From Ruminococcus flavefaciens (lineage in GTDB: Bacteria; Bacillota; Clostridia; Oscillospirales; Ruminococcaceae), in assembly GCA_023662725.1 (NCBI GenBank), contig JAMPIL010000003.1, forward strand, positions 1 to 64,000: a stretch of DNA of 64,000 bases, read 5' to 3'. The notes under the pieces were generated by a model. It was not told the DNA's origin. It saw only the letters and a list, made by a program, of their open reading frames with translations, and ran no database searches. Below, piece by piece: positions 33,312 to 43,148 of this stretch. The translations under genes and the position numbers were made by a program. Every line of letters begins with the position of its first letter. The stretch's first letter is position 1.

Positions 33312-36300
33312 ATGAAATCAAAAAAGTTCAGAAAACTCGCAGCGGCAATTGCTGCTTGTACTGTAATGGCATCGGCTCTGCCTGCTGTTCCTGCTGTCGT
33401 TTCGGCAGCCTCAAACATTATCAGCAATTCAACATTTGATTACGGAACATCCGGCTGGGGAACATATAAAGAAAGCGGCGGAGTATGCTCGTTAGGAACT
33501 GAAAACGGACGTCTTGCCCTTACGGTAAGCAATGTAGGAAAAGTCAATTATGCCGTTCAGGTTTATTATGACATCATTCCGCTTTATCAAAACGGCGTAT
33601 ATCGCATCAAATACGACATTTCTTCTACAACAGACAGATATATTGAAGCAATGATCCAGCAGAATGGAGGAACATATCAGTCTTATACATGGAAAGGTCT
33701 TGAACTTACTTCCACTCCCCAGACTGTTGACTACGAATTCACCATGAAAGCTGAAACAGACATCATGTCTAAACTCGTTTTCAACTGCGGTATTCAGGAA
33801 AAACATGAAGGCGTTCTCTCGGAGCATAAGATCTATATCGACAACGTGTCAATTGAACTTGTTGACGACAGCAAGGTCGATTATTCCGCTACACGACCAT
33901 ACGAAGCTCCTATTATAACCAATCAGGTCGGATATAAGTGTGACAGCAAAAAAACTGCTGTTTTCCGAAATGCAGACAATGAGAGTAAATTCTCGGTCGT
34001 AAATGCAGATACAAATCAGGTCGTTTACACAGGTGATCTTTCCAACAGTATCAATAATACATCCGCTGGGGAAACAAATAAAACCGGTGATTTTTCTTCC
34101 GTTACACAACCCGGAAAATATTATATAACCTGCGGAAATCTGGATAACTCCTACACATTTGAAATTTCCGACAGCGTTTACTCCAATCTGCTTGATGACA
34201 GCGTAAGAATGCTCTATTTACAGCGATGCGGAGAAGCTGTAACGGACAGCGATTTCGGACATCCTGCCTGCCACACAGGTATGGCAACGATTTATGGCAC
34301 AAACGATAAGATCGACGTTTCCGGCGGCTGGCACGATGCAGGCGATTACGGCAGATATGTTGTTCCTGCTGCTAAAACCATTGCCGATCTGCTTTACGCT
34401 TATGAAGCAAATCCCAACCTTTACGGTGATAATATCGGTATTCCCGAAAGCGGAAACGGTACTCCTGATATACTCGATGAAGCACGTTATGAGCTTGAAT
34501 GGATGATGAAAATGCAGCGTGCCGACGGCGCTGTTTACCATAAGGTTACTTGTGAAAATTTCCCCGGATATGTTTCGCCTGAAAAAGAAACTGCTCCCCT
34601 CATTGTTACTCCCATTTCAACAACGGCTACTGCTGATTTCTGCGCTTCAATGGCTCTTGCTTATGAATTCTACAAGGATATAGATGCAGATTTTGCCAAT
34701 AACTGCCTTGAACGTGCTGAAAGAGCATGGAGCTTCCTTGAAGCAAATCCTGATCTGATATTCAAAAATCCCGAAGACATTACTACCGGAGATTACGGTG
34801 ATCTTTCCGACAGAGATGAACGCTATTGGGCTGCAGCTCAGCTTTACCGTGCAACCGGAAACAGCAAATACGAAACTGCTTTAAGCGAAATGTACGTTTT
34901 AAAGGGACTTGATTGGTCTACCGTAGGCGATTACGGCAACCTTGCTATTCTTACTGCTAAAAATATCAGCAAGGATTCTGCCATTTATACAAATGCCAGA
35001 GATGCTATTATCTCTCAGGCAGACAGCTTTGTCAAAGTTTCCTCAAACTCTCCTTACGGAGTTGCGCTAACAAAATTCAACTGGGGAAGCAATATGACAG
35101 TTGCCAATGCCGGAATTATACTCGGTGCAGCTTATAAAGCTACCGGTGATTCAAGCTATCTTGACGCCGCAAACGCTCAGCTCAACTATCTTCTTGGAAC
35201 AAATCCTGTCGGGGAATGCTTCTTTACAGGCTACGGAACTGTTTCCCCTGAAAATCCTCACCACAGACCGTCAATGGCTGCCGGAAAGGCTATGAAAGGA
35301 ATGCTTGTAGGCGGTGTAAACCAGAATCTTGAAGACAGCGCCGCAAAAGCTTATTGTCAGGATCTTCCAAATGCAAAACGTTATGTCGACAATTCCGAAA
35401 GCTATTCTACCAATGAGATCACAATTTACTGGAACTCTCCCCTCACATATCTCGTTTCGCTTACAAGCAATGAGGATATTGTAAATCCGGATTTCATTCT
35501 CGGAGATATAAATTCTGACGGTTCTATCGATAGTTTCGACATTATTCTTGCGAGAAAAGGTCTTATCAACGGCGGATTCTCAGATTCAATATCCGCCAAG
35601 GCGGCAGACGTTAATCAGGACGGAAAGTATTCCGTTGCCGATATAGTCCTCATTCAGAAGTTTGTTCTTGGAACGGTAACATCTTTTCCCAAAGGTGAAC
35701 AGCCTGTTGTTCCTCCTGTAAGCGGAGAAATAAAGGATTACGGCACTGCTATGAACCAAAATGCCACTGTTGTCGCTGATTTCAGAAAAGGTGAAACTCC
35801 GGTGTTCTTCGCATCGGACGGCTGGACTAACGGAAGCTGTTTCGACTGCGGTTGGTATAAGCAGAACACCTCGTTTGACGGCGGAGTTCTCAATCTCACT
35901 ATCGACAAAGATCACTCCGGCAAATACAATTACTCCGGAGCAGAATACAGAACGTCAGATACATATCACTACGGATACTACGAAACATCTATGCAGGCTA
36001 TAAAGAATGACGGTGTAGTTTCTTCGTTCTTCACCTATACAGGCCCTTCGGAAGATAATCCATGGGACGAGATCGATATCGAAATTCTCGGCAAGGATAC
36101 AACAAAGGTTCAGTTAAATTACTACACAAACGGTGTCGGAAATCACGAATATATGTATGATCTCGGTTTCGACGCATCAGAAGGCTTCCATACATATGGA
36201 TTCGATTGGCAGCCTGACCACATAACATGGTACGTTGACGGAAAAGAAGTTTATACTGCATACAATAATATTCCCTCAACCGCCGGAAGAATCATGATGA

Positions 36301-36401
36301 ACGTATGGCCCGGTATAGGAGTCGACGACTGGCTCAAGCCTTTCAACGGCAACACTCCCCTTACGGCACGTTATCAGTGGGTAACATATAACAAACAATA
36401 A
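33312..36401 (+). CDS. Cellulosomal bifunctional glucanase: CBM4-Ig-GH9-dockerin-GH16
   Basis: The 1029-residue secreted enzyme starts with a signal peptide (about 1-32). A CBM4-like module follows (36-185), then an N-terminal cellulase Ig domain (197-285) and a GH9 domain (290-715) with [10 protein letters not shown] (base Asp342/Asp345), HHRPS (650-654) and the acid Glu702 in TNEI. A type I dockerin (730-788, [13 protein letters not shown] and [13 protein letters not shown]) is followed by a GH16 lichenase domain (about 815-1029) with the catalytic E920-I-D-I-E924. GH9 cuts cellulose and GH16 of this type cuts mixed-linkage beta-glucan. The dockerin is internal instead of terminal and would tether both catalytic domains to a scaffoldin. 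GAGAGGG precedes the ATG. Confidence 0.95.
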   Translation: MKSKKFRKLAAAIAACTVMASALPAVPAVVSAASNIISNSTFDYGTSGWGTYKESGGVCSLGTENGRLALTVSNVGKVNYAVQVYYDIIPLYQNGVYRIKYDISSTTDRYIEAMIQQNGGTYQSYTWKGLELTSTPQTVDYEFTMKAETDIMSKLVFNCGIQEKHEGVLSEHKIYIDNVSIELVDDSKVDYSATRPYEAPIITNQVGYKCDSKKTAVFRNADNESKFSVVNADTNQVVYTGDLSNSINNTSAGETNKTGDFSSVTQPGKYYITCGNLDNSYTFEISDSVYSNLLDDSVRMLYLQRCGEAVTDSDFGHPACHTGMATIYGTNDKIDVSGGWHDAGDYGRYVVPAAKTIADLLYAYEANPNLYGDNIGIPESGNGTPDILDEARYELEWMMKMQRADGAVYHKVTCENFPGYVSPEKETAPLIVTPISTTATADFCASMALAYEFYKDIDADFANNCLERAERAWSFLEANPDLIFKNPEDITTGDYGDLSDRDERYWAAAQLYRATGNSKYETALSEMYVLKGLDWSTVGDYGNLAILTAKNISKDSAIYTNARDAIISQADSFVKVSSNSPYGVALTKFNWGSNMTVANAGIILGAAYKATGDSSYLDAANAQLNYLLGTNPVGECFFTGYGTVSPENPHHRPSMAAGKAMKGMLVGGVNQNLEDSAAKAYCQDLPNAKRYVDNSESYSTNEITIYWNSPLTYLVSLTSNEDIVNPDFILGDINSDGSIDSFDIILARKGLINGGFSDSISAKAADVNQDGKYSVADIVLIQKFVLGTVTSFPKGEQPVVPPVSGEIKDYGTAMNQNATVVADFRKGETPVFFASDGWTNGSCFDCGWYKQNTSFDGGVLNLTIDKDHSGKYNYSGAEYRTSDTYHYGYYETSMQAIKNDGVVSSFFTYTGPSEDNPWDEIDIEILGKDTTKVQLNYYTNGVGNHEYMYDLGFDASEGFHTYGFDWQPDHITWYVDGKEVYTAYNNIPSTAGRIMMNVWPGIGVDDWLKPFNGNTPLTARYQWVTYNKQ

Positions 36402-36415
36402 TCAGAGGTAAATTT

Positions 36416-37432
36416 ATGAGAATTTTCAATGGCTATGAAAAGGGAATCAATCTTGGAGGCTGGTTCTCGCAATGTGAACATACGAAAAAACATTATGACG
36501 ATTTCATCTGCGAAAGCGACTTCGCCGAAATCGCTTCGTGGGGTCTCGACCATGTAAGAATTCCGATTGACTACGAGCTTATCGAAAACGAAAACGGCGA
36601 TATTCTTGAAGATGGAATTGCGTATATTCAAAAGTCCGTTAATTTGTGTGAAAAATACGGTCTGAACATGATTTTAGACCTGCATAAAACCTGCGGATTC
36701 TCTTTCGACGAGGGAGAATCTGAAAGCGGATTCTTTGAATCAGAATCATTACAGGAACGCTTCTTCCGTCTTTGGGAAGAACTTGCTAAGCGTTTCGGAA
36801 AGTATCATGAACGTGTTTCATTTGAACTTTTAAACGAAGTCACTGACCGTAAATACTGCGATATATGGAATGAAATCGCCAAAAAGTGCGTTCATCGTAT
36901 AAGAATGATCGCCCCGAAAACATATATCCTTATCGGTGGATATGATAATAACTGCATTAAGGCTCTTAAGGATCTGAAAATGCCTGCCGACGATAAAATC
37001 GTTTACAATTTCCACTGCTATGAACCGTTGATATTTACTCATCAGGGAGCATACTGGGTAAAAAACATGCCTGAAAAATTCAGACTTAAATATCCGTCAA
37101 CAATCCGTGAATATGCTTCTGAACAGAAACGAATCGGTATTGAGACAGTTGACCTTGTTTCTGCTGCGGACGTTGAAACGGTAGGAGAAGAATTTTTCGA
37201 CTGCTTATTCTCGGAAGCAGTTAAAATTGCCGAAGAGAGAAATGTTCCGCTGTACTGCGGAGAATACGGTGTGATAAATCTCGCCGATGAAGAAAGCGCC
37301 ATTGCTTGGTACAAAACGATAAATTCCGTATTCCGGAAATATCATATTGCAAGAGCAGCTTGGTGCTATAAAGAAATGGATTTCGGACTGACCGATCACA
37401 ATATAATCGATAAACTTAAAAAATTCCTATAA
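36416..37432 (+). CDS. Cytoplasmic GH5 family glucanase/cellodextrinase
   Basis: The 338-residue enzyme has the GH5 (beta/alpha)8 fold: GINLGGWF at the start, DHVRIPIDY, the acid Glu141 in FELLNEV, NFHCYEP, and the nucleophile Glu283 in YCGEYG. There is no signal peptide or dockerin, so it most likely hydrolyses imported cellodextrins or beta-glucan oligosaccharides inside the cell. It starts 14 bases after the GH9-GH16 gene with its own AGAGG site and ends at a strong terminator. The pair therefore forms an extracellular-intracellular degradation unit. Confidence 0.92.
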   Translation: MRIFNGYEKGINLGGWFSQCEHTKKHYDDFICESDFAEIASWGLDHVRIPIDYELIENENGDILEDGIAYIQKSVNLCEKYGLNMILDLHKTCGFSFDEGESESGFFESESLQERFFRLWEELAKRFGKYHERVSFELLNEVTDRKYCDIWNEIAKKCVHRIRMIAPKTYILIGGYDNNCIKALKDLKMPADDKIVYNFHCYEPLIFTHQGAYWVKNMPEKFRLKYPSTIREYASEQKRIGIETVDLVSAADVETVGEEFFDCLFSEAVKIAEERNVPLYCGEYGVINLADEESAIAWYKTINSVFRKYHIARAAWCYKEMDFGLTDHNIIDKLKKFL

Positions 37433-37498
37433 ATTCCTTATTTAGAACGGTACTATATCTGCACAATAAGCACCGTAACACAGGGACAAATCAGAAAA

Positions 37499-37545
37499 GA
37501 ATGAGCTGTATCGTTTTAATAAGATACAGCTCATTCTTTATTATC
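37499..37545. terminator. Bidirectional terminator after the GH5 gene
   Basis: GAATGAGCTGTATC pairs with GATACAGCTCATTC (37499-37537) around a 10-base loop, with T-rich flanks on both strands. It serves the convergent gene at 37553 as well. Confidence 0.9.
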
Positions 37546-37552
37546 CGGAATA

Positions 37553-38257
37553 TCAATTGATATTCCCGGTTTTTCCGTCAATATCAACGGTTATGCCATG
37601 CTCGGCAATATGCTCATGAAAATCAGCGGAAACTCCTCCCATAAGAGTAATATCTGCTATATCATTTTTAATATAGATCTCAATCCAACTGATTCCGACT
37701 GCGCCTCTTATAAACTCCTCAGTAATAGGCTCTCCGTTTTCATCTGTTATCCCCTCATCGTCATACGTTTCCTTAACGTATCCTACGATAAAATCTAAAA
37801 TTTCATTGATACGACTGTAAATCGTTTCAAGAGCCTTGATAACGATATTATTATCACCGTTATAACCATATGCCATGACTTCTTCAATTTCTTCGTCACC
37901 GATAGGAGGAAGGTTAATTTCCGCAAGTTCAAGCTCGGAAGTTTTAGTGTCGTGGTCAAATTTTAGCTCGCCGAACATTTCTGATTTCATCAGGAGAGGC
38001 TTTACATATTCCGCACGATATTTTAATCTTTCCTCTTCTTCACGCTTTTTCCGCTTTTTATCAATTGCACCATCTATGATCAATGATAATATTATCGGAA
38101 TCCACCACATTAATATAATGATAAAAACGGAAAACGCAGGGCCATCGCTCAATTTCATTAGCAGCCAAAACAGATGAAGAAGTCCCCATATTATAAACCA
38201 TATCCACACAAGAACAGCTTTAAGTTTATCTATTTTCATACGGGTTTTATATTTCAT
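37553..38257 (-). CDS. Membrane-anchored protein of unknown function
   Basis: The 234-residue product has two N-terminal membrane helices (about 14-35 and 41-62), a short basic coiled stretch (DKKRKKREEEERLKYR) and a soluble acidic domain of about 150 residues (FGELKFDHDTKTSELEL, VIKALETIYSRINEILDFI, GISWIEIYIKNDIADITLMGG). The soluble part recalls DUF2262-like domains found in Firmicutes proteins, but I cannot confirm that. It is transcribed alone, leftward. Confidence 0.65.
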   Translation of the reverse strand: MKYKTRMKIDKLKAVLVWIWFIIWGLLHLFWLLMKLSDGPAFSVFIIILMWWIPIILSLIIDGAIDKKRKKREEEERLKYRAEYVKPLLMKSEMFGELKFDHDTKTSELELAEINLPPIGDEEIEEVMAYGYNGDNNIVIKALETIYSRINEILDFIVGYVKETYDDEGITDENGEPITEEFIRGAVGISWIEIYIKNDIADITLMGGVSADFHEHIAEHGITVDIDGKTGNIN

Positions 38258-38398
38258 ATTTCATCATCTGCTTTCTTATTGACAATTAATATTTCTTTCT
38301 TATTATAATACTTATTTTAATAATTGTCAATGTCGTACAGTAAAACGTAGTGGACAAAAGCGGTGTTATTAATAGCTCGAAACTTTAGCATTGTATTT

Positions 38399-40741
38399 TT
38401 AAACAACAACGCTCTTAACAATACTTATCTGATCATCTGTAATATCAACACGAACTCTCTCCCCCTTGCGTATATCGGAACTAACGATCATCTGTGCAAG
38501 CTTGTTTTCGATAAGCTCTGTAACACGCCTTTTTATAGGACGAGCGCCGTACTTTTCAGTTTCTTTAACCTTTGCAACTGCTTCAATTACTTTCGGTGAA
38601 TAGCTAAGTTCTATCCCCAGGCTCATTGCACGTTTTTTCAGATTATCGAGTGCAATTCTGCTGATTTGCAGCAGATCATCCTTTTCAAGAGAACGAAATA
38701 CAACCATTTCGTCTATCCTGTTTATAAATTCAGGAGTAAAATGCCTTCTGACAACCGACAAAACACGTTCCTCAACGGCTTTGTCACCGCTTTCAGAAAA
38801 TCCGAGCGATGCTCTGTTTGCGATAGAATCAGCGCCTACATTGGTCGTCATTATAATTATACAGTTTCTGAAGCTGACTCTTCTCATCGAAGAATCAGTT
38901 AAAATGCCGTCGTCAAGGATCTGTAGTAGAATGTTCAGAACCTCAATATCGGCTTTCTCTATCTCATCAAAAAGAATAAGCGAATAAGGGTTTCTTCTTA
39001 CTCTTTCACAAAGATTGCTTCCGCTGTCATCATATCCGGTATATCCGGGAGGAGCTCCGATAAGCTTTGAAACTGAATGCTTCTCCATATATTCCGACAT
39101 ATCAATGCGGATAAGATTACTTTCAGAATTGAAAAGACATTCCGCAAGGGCTTTTGCAAGCTCTGTTTTTCCAACGCCTGTAGGTCCTGCAAACATAAAA
39201 GAAGCCGTTGGTCTGCTTGTATCTTTAAGACCGGATTTGGCACGGCATATAGCGTTAACTACCTTGCTTACGGCGTATTGATGACCTATTACACGCTCTG
39301 AAAGGCGGCTTTCAAGCAAACTGAGCTGCTTCGCCTCTTCCACAGTGATTTTATTCAGAGGTATACCCGTTCTCAGCGAAATAACTGAAATGATATCATC
39401 TTCTGAAACCTCTGCTCTCTCCTTTCCGTTTATAACCTTTCCGATAGAATTCAGCTTTAAATTTGTCCCGGATAATTTGATATAATCGGAATCCTTGGTG
39501 CAGACACCGGAATTGTGACGTATTTTCGCACAGGCACAGGCTTCATCAAGAATATCTATCGCTTTATCCGGCAAAAAACGGTCGGAGATATAACGCATGG
39601 ACATATCTACAGCAAGTTCTGCGATTTCACTGCTTATTTCGACATCGTGAAAAGATTCATAGTTGCTTTTTAATCCCTTGATTATCTGAATACAGCTCTT
39701 TTTATCCGGTTCGCTTATCTGAACAGGCTGGAATCTGCGTTCAAGAGCAGCGTCTTTTTCGATCGTTTTTTTATACTCGTCAAACGTAGTTGCTCCGATT
39801 ATCTGAAGCTCGCCTCTTGCAAGACGTGGTTTCATTATATTTGCAGCGTCTATCGCTCCCTCAGCCGCCCCTGCGCCGACTATTGTGTGTATTTCATCGA
39901 TAAAGAGTATGATATTTCCTGCATTTACCGCCTCCTCGATGCATGATTTTACACGCTCTTCAAAATCTCCACGATATTTTGCTCCTGATAGAAGCGCTGT
40001 AAAATCGAGAGCGAAAATAAATCTGTTTTTGAGCGAATCAGGAACAAGATTACGTACAAAAAGTTCGGCAACACCCTCGACTATTGCTGTTTTGCCAACT
40101 CCTGCTTCACCTATAAGACATGGATTATTTTTCGTTCGTCTCGCAAGAACCTGCATAACACGCTCGATTTCACGATTTCTGCCGATAAGCGGATCATTCT
40201 TTTTAATTATAGCAATATCGGTTATATTTTTTCCGTATCGAAACAAGTTTGGCAGATGCGAGATCTTGGGTTTTATTGAATCATAAAGCTCGGACTGAAG
40301 CGAAGATGAATCGATAATATTCAGTCCGTCGCAAATACCGGCGAGGTTGCCTCCTACTTTTTTTATTATAGTACAGGCGCTGCATGAGGACTCTTTTATC
40401 ATGGCAGCAAGAATATGCTCCGGAGCAGCTTGTTTTTTTCTTTCACTAAGAGCAATGGAATAAGATATTTCAAGAATTCGACGTGCAGCCGTTGTAAAAT
40501 AACGCTGATTAAGTATGGAAGGCGATCCCTGTCCCACAAGATTGATTATTTCAAGCCTGAGTTCATCATATGCCGCACCGTTTTCGATAAGAATATCAGC
40601 AGCCTTTGAAGAACCCTCGCAAGCCATGGAAAGCAGAATATGTTCGCTTCCTATATAAGTATGACCAAGTTCGGATGCTGCTGTTACGGCTCCGTCAATT
40701 ATTCTTACCGCCTTTTTGGTAAACTTATCTGTATTTATCAT
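38399..40741 (-). CDS. clpC: ClpC/ClpA-type AAA+ unfoldase with shortened middle domain
   Basis: The 780-residue protein has two N-terminal Clp repeats (about 1-140), a first AAA+ domain (Walker A GEAGVGKTA at 211-219, Walker B LFIDEIH at 279-285) and a second (Walker [10 protein letters not shown] at 519-527, Walker B near ILFDEIEKA). A LGF tripeptide before the sensor region could dock ClpP. Between LPDKAIDILDEA (about 390-401) and VSEDDI (445) there are only about 45 residues, without the coiled-coil UVR-type M domain of classical ClpC. No ctsR or mcsAB gene is adjacent. It unfolds proteins for degradation, and its adaptor control may differ from standard ClpC. Confidence 0.88.
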   Translation of the reverse strand: MINTDKFTKKAVRIIDGAVTAASELGHTYIGSEHILLSMACEGSSKAADILIENGAAYDELRLEIINLVGQGSPSILNQRYFTTAARRILEISYSIALSERKKQAAPEHILAAMIKESSCSACTIIKKVGGNLAGICDGLNIIDSSSLQSELYDSIKPKISHLPNLFRYGKNITDIAIIKKNDPLIGRNREIERVMQVLARRTKNNPCLIGEAGVGKTAIVEGVAELFVRNLVPDSLKNRFIFALDFTALLSGAKYRGDFEERVKSCIEEAVNAGNIILFIDEIHTIVGAGAAEGAIDAANIMKPRLARGELQIIGATTFDEYKKTIEKDAALERRFQPVQISEPDKKSCIQIIKGLKSNYESFHDVEISSEIAELAVDMSMRYISDRFLPDKAIDILDEACACAKIRHNSGVCTKDSDYIKLSGTNLKLNSIGKVINGKERAEVSEDDIISVISLRTGIPLNKITVEEAKQLSLLESRLSERVIGHQYAVSKVVNAICRAKSGLKDTSRPTASFMFAGPTGVGKTELAKALAECLFNSESNLIRIDMSEYMEKHSVSKLIGAPPGYTGYDDSGSNLCERVRRNPYSLILFDEIEKADIEVLNILLQILDDGILTDSSMRRVSFRNCIIIMTTNVGADSIANRASLGFSESGDKAVEERVLSVVRRHFTPEFINRIDEMVVFRSLEKDDLLQISRIALDNLKKRAMSLGIELSYSPKVIEAVAKVKETEKYGARPIKRRVTELIENKLAQMIVSSDIRKGERVRVDITDDQISIVKSVVV

Positions 40742-40937
40742 TTTGTTCTCCTCCGTTATTTATGGTGAGTTTATCTTTAAAATGTTCCTTACATATTATG
40801 CCACTAAATCCATGCGATAACGGTCGAAAACAATAAGGCGAAAAATTTTTGTAACACTTTTTTTGCTATAGCATACTATGTAATATGAAACGCAGACAAA
40901 AGCGTTTCAAATACATCTTTTTAAGGAGTGTTCTTTT

Positions 40938-41090
40938 ATGTGTAATTCAAATTTTGGTGGAAATAGCTGCTGGTGCATCATTCTCGTGGTTCTTCTCTTC
41001 ATTATCCTCTTCTCCGGCTGCGGCTGTGGATGCGGCAACAACGATAACGACTGTGGCTGCGGCTGCGGCAACAACGGCTGTGGATGCTAA
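40938..41090 (+). CDS. 50-residue Cys/Gly-rich membrane peptide
   Basis: The product starts MCNSNFGGNSCWC, has one membrane helix (IILVVLLFIILFS, about 14-26) and ends in a Cys-Gly-Asn repeat tail (GCGCGCGNN, then CGCGCGNNGCGC) with 11 Cys in the last 24 residues. AAGGAG sits nine bases before the ATG, and a strong terminator follows, so it is a real monocistronic unit. It is reminiscent of YjcZ-type and Cys-rich small coat or membrane peptides of Firmicutes. A CATACTAT at 40872-40879 resembles a mother-cell sigma factor -10 element, which is weak support only. Metal or thiol binding is plausible. Confidence 0.7.
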   Translation: MCNSNFGGNSCWCIILVVLLFIILFSGCGCGCGNNDNDCGCGCGNNGCGC

Positions 41091-41111
41091 TCTGAGCTAA
41101 GCCAAAAAAAT

Positions 41112-41150
41112 GGACTCTGTACCTTCGGGTACAGAGTCCTTATTTTATTT
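41112..41150. terminator. Bidirectional terminator with TTCG tetraloop
   Basis: GGACTCTGTACC and GGTACAGAGTCC form a 12-bp perfect stem closed by TTCG (41112-41139). TTATTTTATTT follows on plus and ATTTTTTT on minus. It serves the Cys-rich peptide and clpX. Confidence 0.93.
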
Positions 41151-42452
41151 AGAAAAAGAAACTACCTTATTTCTTCTGTTTGTAAGAGTAGGTTCACATT
41201 CGCTCGTTACAGATTCAGCCGTTACAGTAACCTTGGCGATGCTTCCGTCCGAAGGAACGGAATACATAGTTTTCATCAGAATGTTCTCAAGAATTCCCCT
41301 TAAACCTCTTGCGCCCGTTTTCTGAGCAAGAGCCTTGCGAGCGATTTCAATAAGAGCATCGTCCTCGATCTCCAACTCGATATCATCATACTCAAACAGC
41401 TTTCTGTACTGTTTAAGCAGAGCGTTTCTCGGCTCGGTAAGAATACTTACAAGCGATGCCTCATCAAGCTCTTCAAGAACGGTTATAACCGGAAGTCTGC
41501 CGACAAACTCCGGAACCATACCGAATTTAACAAGATCCTTTGGAATAACCTTTTTAAATATGTTATCCCTTTCCTCCTGCTTCGACTTTATCTCGCCGCC
41601 AAATCCGATAGGAGCTTTTCCGATACGTCTCTGAATCTGTCTTTCCAGACCATCAAAAGCTCCGCCGCAAATAAAGAGAATATTTTTAGTGTTTATCTGA
41701 ATAACTTCCTGATTCGGATGCTTTCTTCCACCCTGCGGAGGTACATTTGAAACAGTTCCCTCAATAATTTTAAGCAGAGCCTGCTGAACTCCCTCTCCGC
41801 TTACATCACGTGTAAGGGAAGTATTTTCGGACTTTCTTGCAATTTTGTCGATCTCATCAATATAAATGATTCCACGTTCCGCAGCCTTTATATCGTAATC
41901 TGCCGCCTGAATAAGTCTGAGAAGAACGTTTTCAACATCGTCCCCAACATATCCGGCTTCTGTAATAGTGGTAGCGTCAGCAATTGCAAAAGGAACGTTA
42001 AGAAGCTTTGCTAAAGTCTGTGCAAGAAATGTTTTACCAACACCTGTCGGTCCGAGAAGAAGCACATTGCTTTTCTGAATCTCAACATCGTCAATATTTT
42101 TCTTACCCTGTTCTTTCTCCTGCGCTTCCTGTTCTTCCTGACTGAGAATGCGCTTATAATGATTGTAAACCGCAACAGAAAGAGCAATTTTAGCTTCATC
42201 CTGTCCAATAACATATTCATCGAGAAAAGTTTTTATCTCCATCGGTTTAAGAAGCTTCATTGATGAAAGCGGCTGTAATTCCTGACGTTTTCCGGCTTTT
42301 TTCTGTGCTTTGGAATAACCGGGTCCGAAAAGCATTTCATAACAGTAGCATACGCATTCATCACATATGTTAGATGTTCCGGCAGAAAACATACTATGAA
42401 CCTTATTTTCACCCTTGCCGCAAAAGCTGCATGACTTAAATGTTTCAGCCAT
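41145..42452 (-). CDS. clpX: ATP-dependent Clp protease ATP-binding subunit ClpX
   Basis: ClpX unfolds tagged substrates and feeds them to ClpP. The 435-residue product begins with the C4 zinc-binding domain ([21 protein letters not shown]), followed by one AAA+ module: Walker [13 protein letters not shown] (about 131-139), Walker [12 protein letters not shown], pore loop GYVGDD, the IGFGG loop that contacts ClpP, and the sensor region. It is the last gene of tig-clpP-clpX, nine bases behind clpP. Confidence 0.97.
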   Translation of the reverse strand: MAETFKSCSFCGKGENKVHSMFSAGTSNICDECVCYCYEMLFGPGYSKAQKKAGKRQELQPLSSMKLLKPMEIKTFLDEYVIGQDEAKIALSVAVYNHYKRILSQEEQEAQEKEQGKKNIDDVEIQKSNVLLLGPTGVGKTFLAQTLAKLLNVPFAIADATTITEAGYVGDDVENVLLRLIQAADYDIKAAERGIIYIDEIDKIARKSENTSLTRDVSGEGVQQALLKIIEGTVSNVPPQGGRKHPNQEVIQINTKNILFICGGAFDGLERQIQRRIGKAPIGFGGEIKSKQEERDNIFKKVIPKDLVKFGMVPEFVGRLPVITVLEELDEASLVSILTEPRNALLKQYRKLFEYDDIELEIEDDALIEIARKALAQKTGARGLRGILENILMKTMYSVPSDGSIAKVTVTAESVTSECEPTLTNRRNKVVSFSK

Positions 42453-42461
42453 TTACATAAC

Positions 42462-43052
42462 CTACCTTTTTTCGATAACCTTATCAATAAGACCGTATGC
42501 AAGAGCCTCCTGAGCTGTCATATAATTATCACGCTCAGTATCTTCCTGAATCTGTTCAAGCGGCTTTCCCGTATTAGCGGCAAGCATCTCGTTCATTTTC
42601 TGACGTGTTCTTACAAGGTGATCGGAATGAATCTTTATATCGGTACACTGACCTGAAAGACCGCCTGAGATCAGCGGCTGATGAATCATAATTTCGCTGT
42701 TAGGAAGAGCAATTCTCTTTCCCTTTGTTCCGGCTGCGAGAAGGAATGCTCCCATTGAAGCAGCCATACCGATACAAATAGTTGAAACATCACACTTTAT
42801 ATACTGCATTGTATCATAAATCGCCATACCGGAAGTAATAGATCCACCAGGGCTGTTGATATAAAGCGAAATATCCTTTTCTGTGTCCTGACTTTCAAGA
42901 TAAAGAAGCTGGGCAACAACAAGGCTTGCCGTTGCATCGTTTACTTGATCTGAAAGCATAATGATTCTGTCGTTAAGAAGACGGGAAAAAATATCATATG
43001 ATCTTTCTCCTCTGCTTGTCTGCTCGACAACGTAAGGTACAAAACTGCTCAT
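42462..43052 (-). CDS. clpP: ATP-dependent Clp protease proteolytic subunit ClpP
   Basis: ClpP forms the tetradecameric serine protease chamber. The 196-residue product carries [13 protein letters not shown], the Ser nucleophile in [11 protein letters not shown], the His in MIHQPL and the Asp in the RDNYMTA region. The start at 43052 (MSSFVPYVV) is chosen for its GGGCGAT ribosome site. A longer frame would begin inside an upstream hairpin. The neighbours are tig and clpX, the standard arrangement. Confidence 0.97.
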   Translation of the reverse strand: MSSFVPYVVEQTSRGERSYDIFSRLLNDRIIMLSDQVNDATASLVVAQLLYLESQDTEKDISLYINSPGGSITSGMAIYDTMQYIKCDVSTICIGMAASMGAFLLAAGTKGKRIALPNSEIMIHQPLISGGLSGQCTDIKIHSDHLVRTRQKMNEMLAANTGKPLEQIQEDTERDNYMTAQEALAYGLIDKVIEKR

Positions 43053-43078
43053 AAATTCATCGCCCTTTCTTAAAATAC

Positions 43079-43106
43079 TTGTCCCACATATATAGCTGTG
43101 GGACAA
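43079..43106 (-). other. Intercistronic hairpin between tig and clpP
   Basis: TTGTCCCACA and TGTGGGACAA form a 10-bp perfect stem around an 8-base loop. No T-tract follows on the minus strand. It therefore looks like an mRNA processing or stability element that would let clpP and tig levels differ within one transcript. Confidence 0.65.
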
Positions 43107-43148
43107 ATAACATTACATTATATTATGTTTAATAATGTCGAAAATTAA

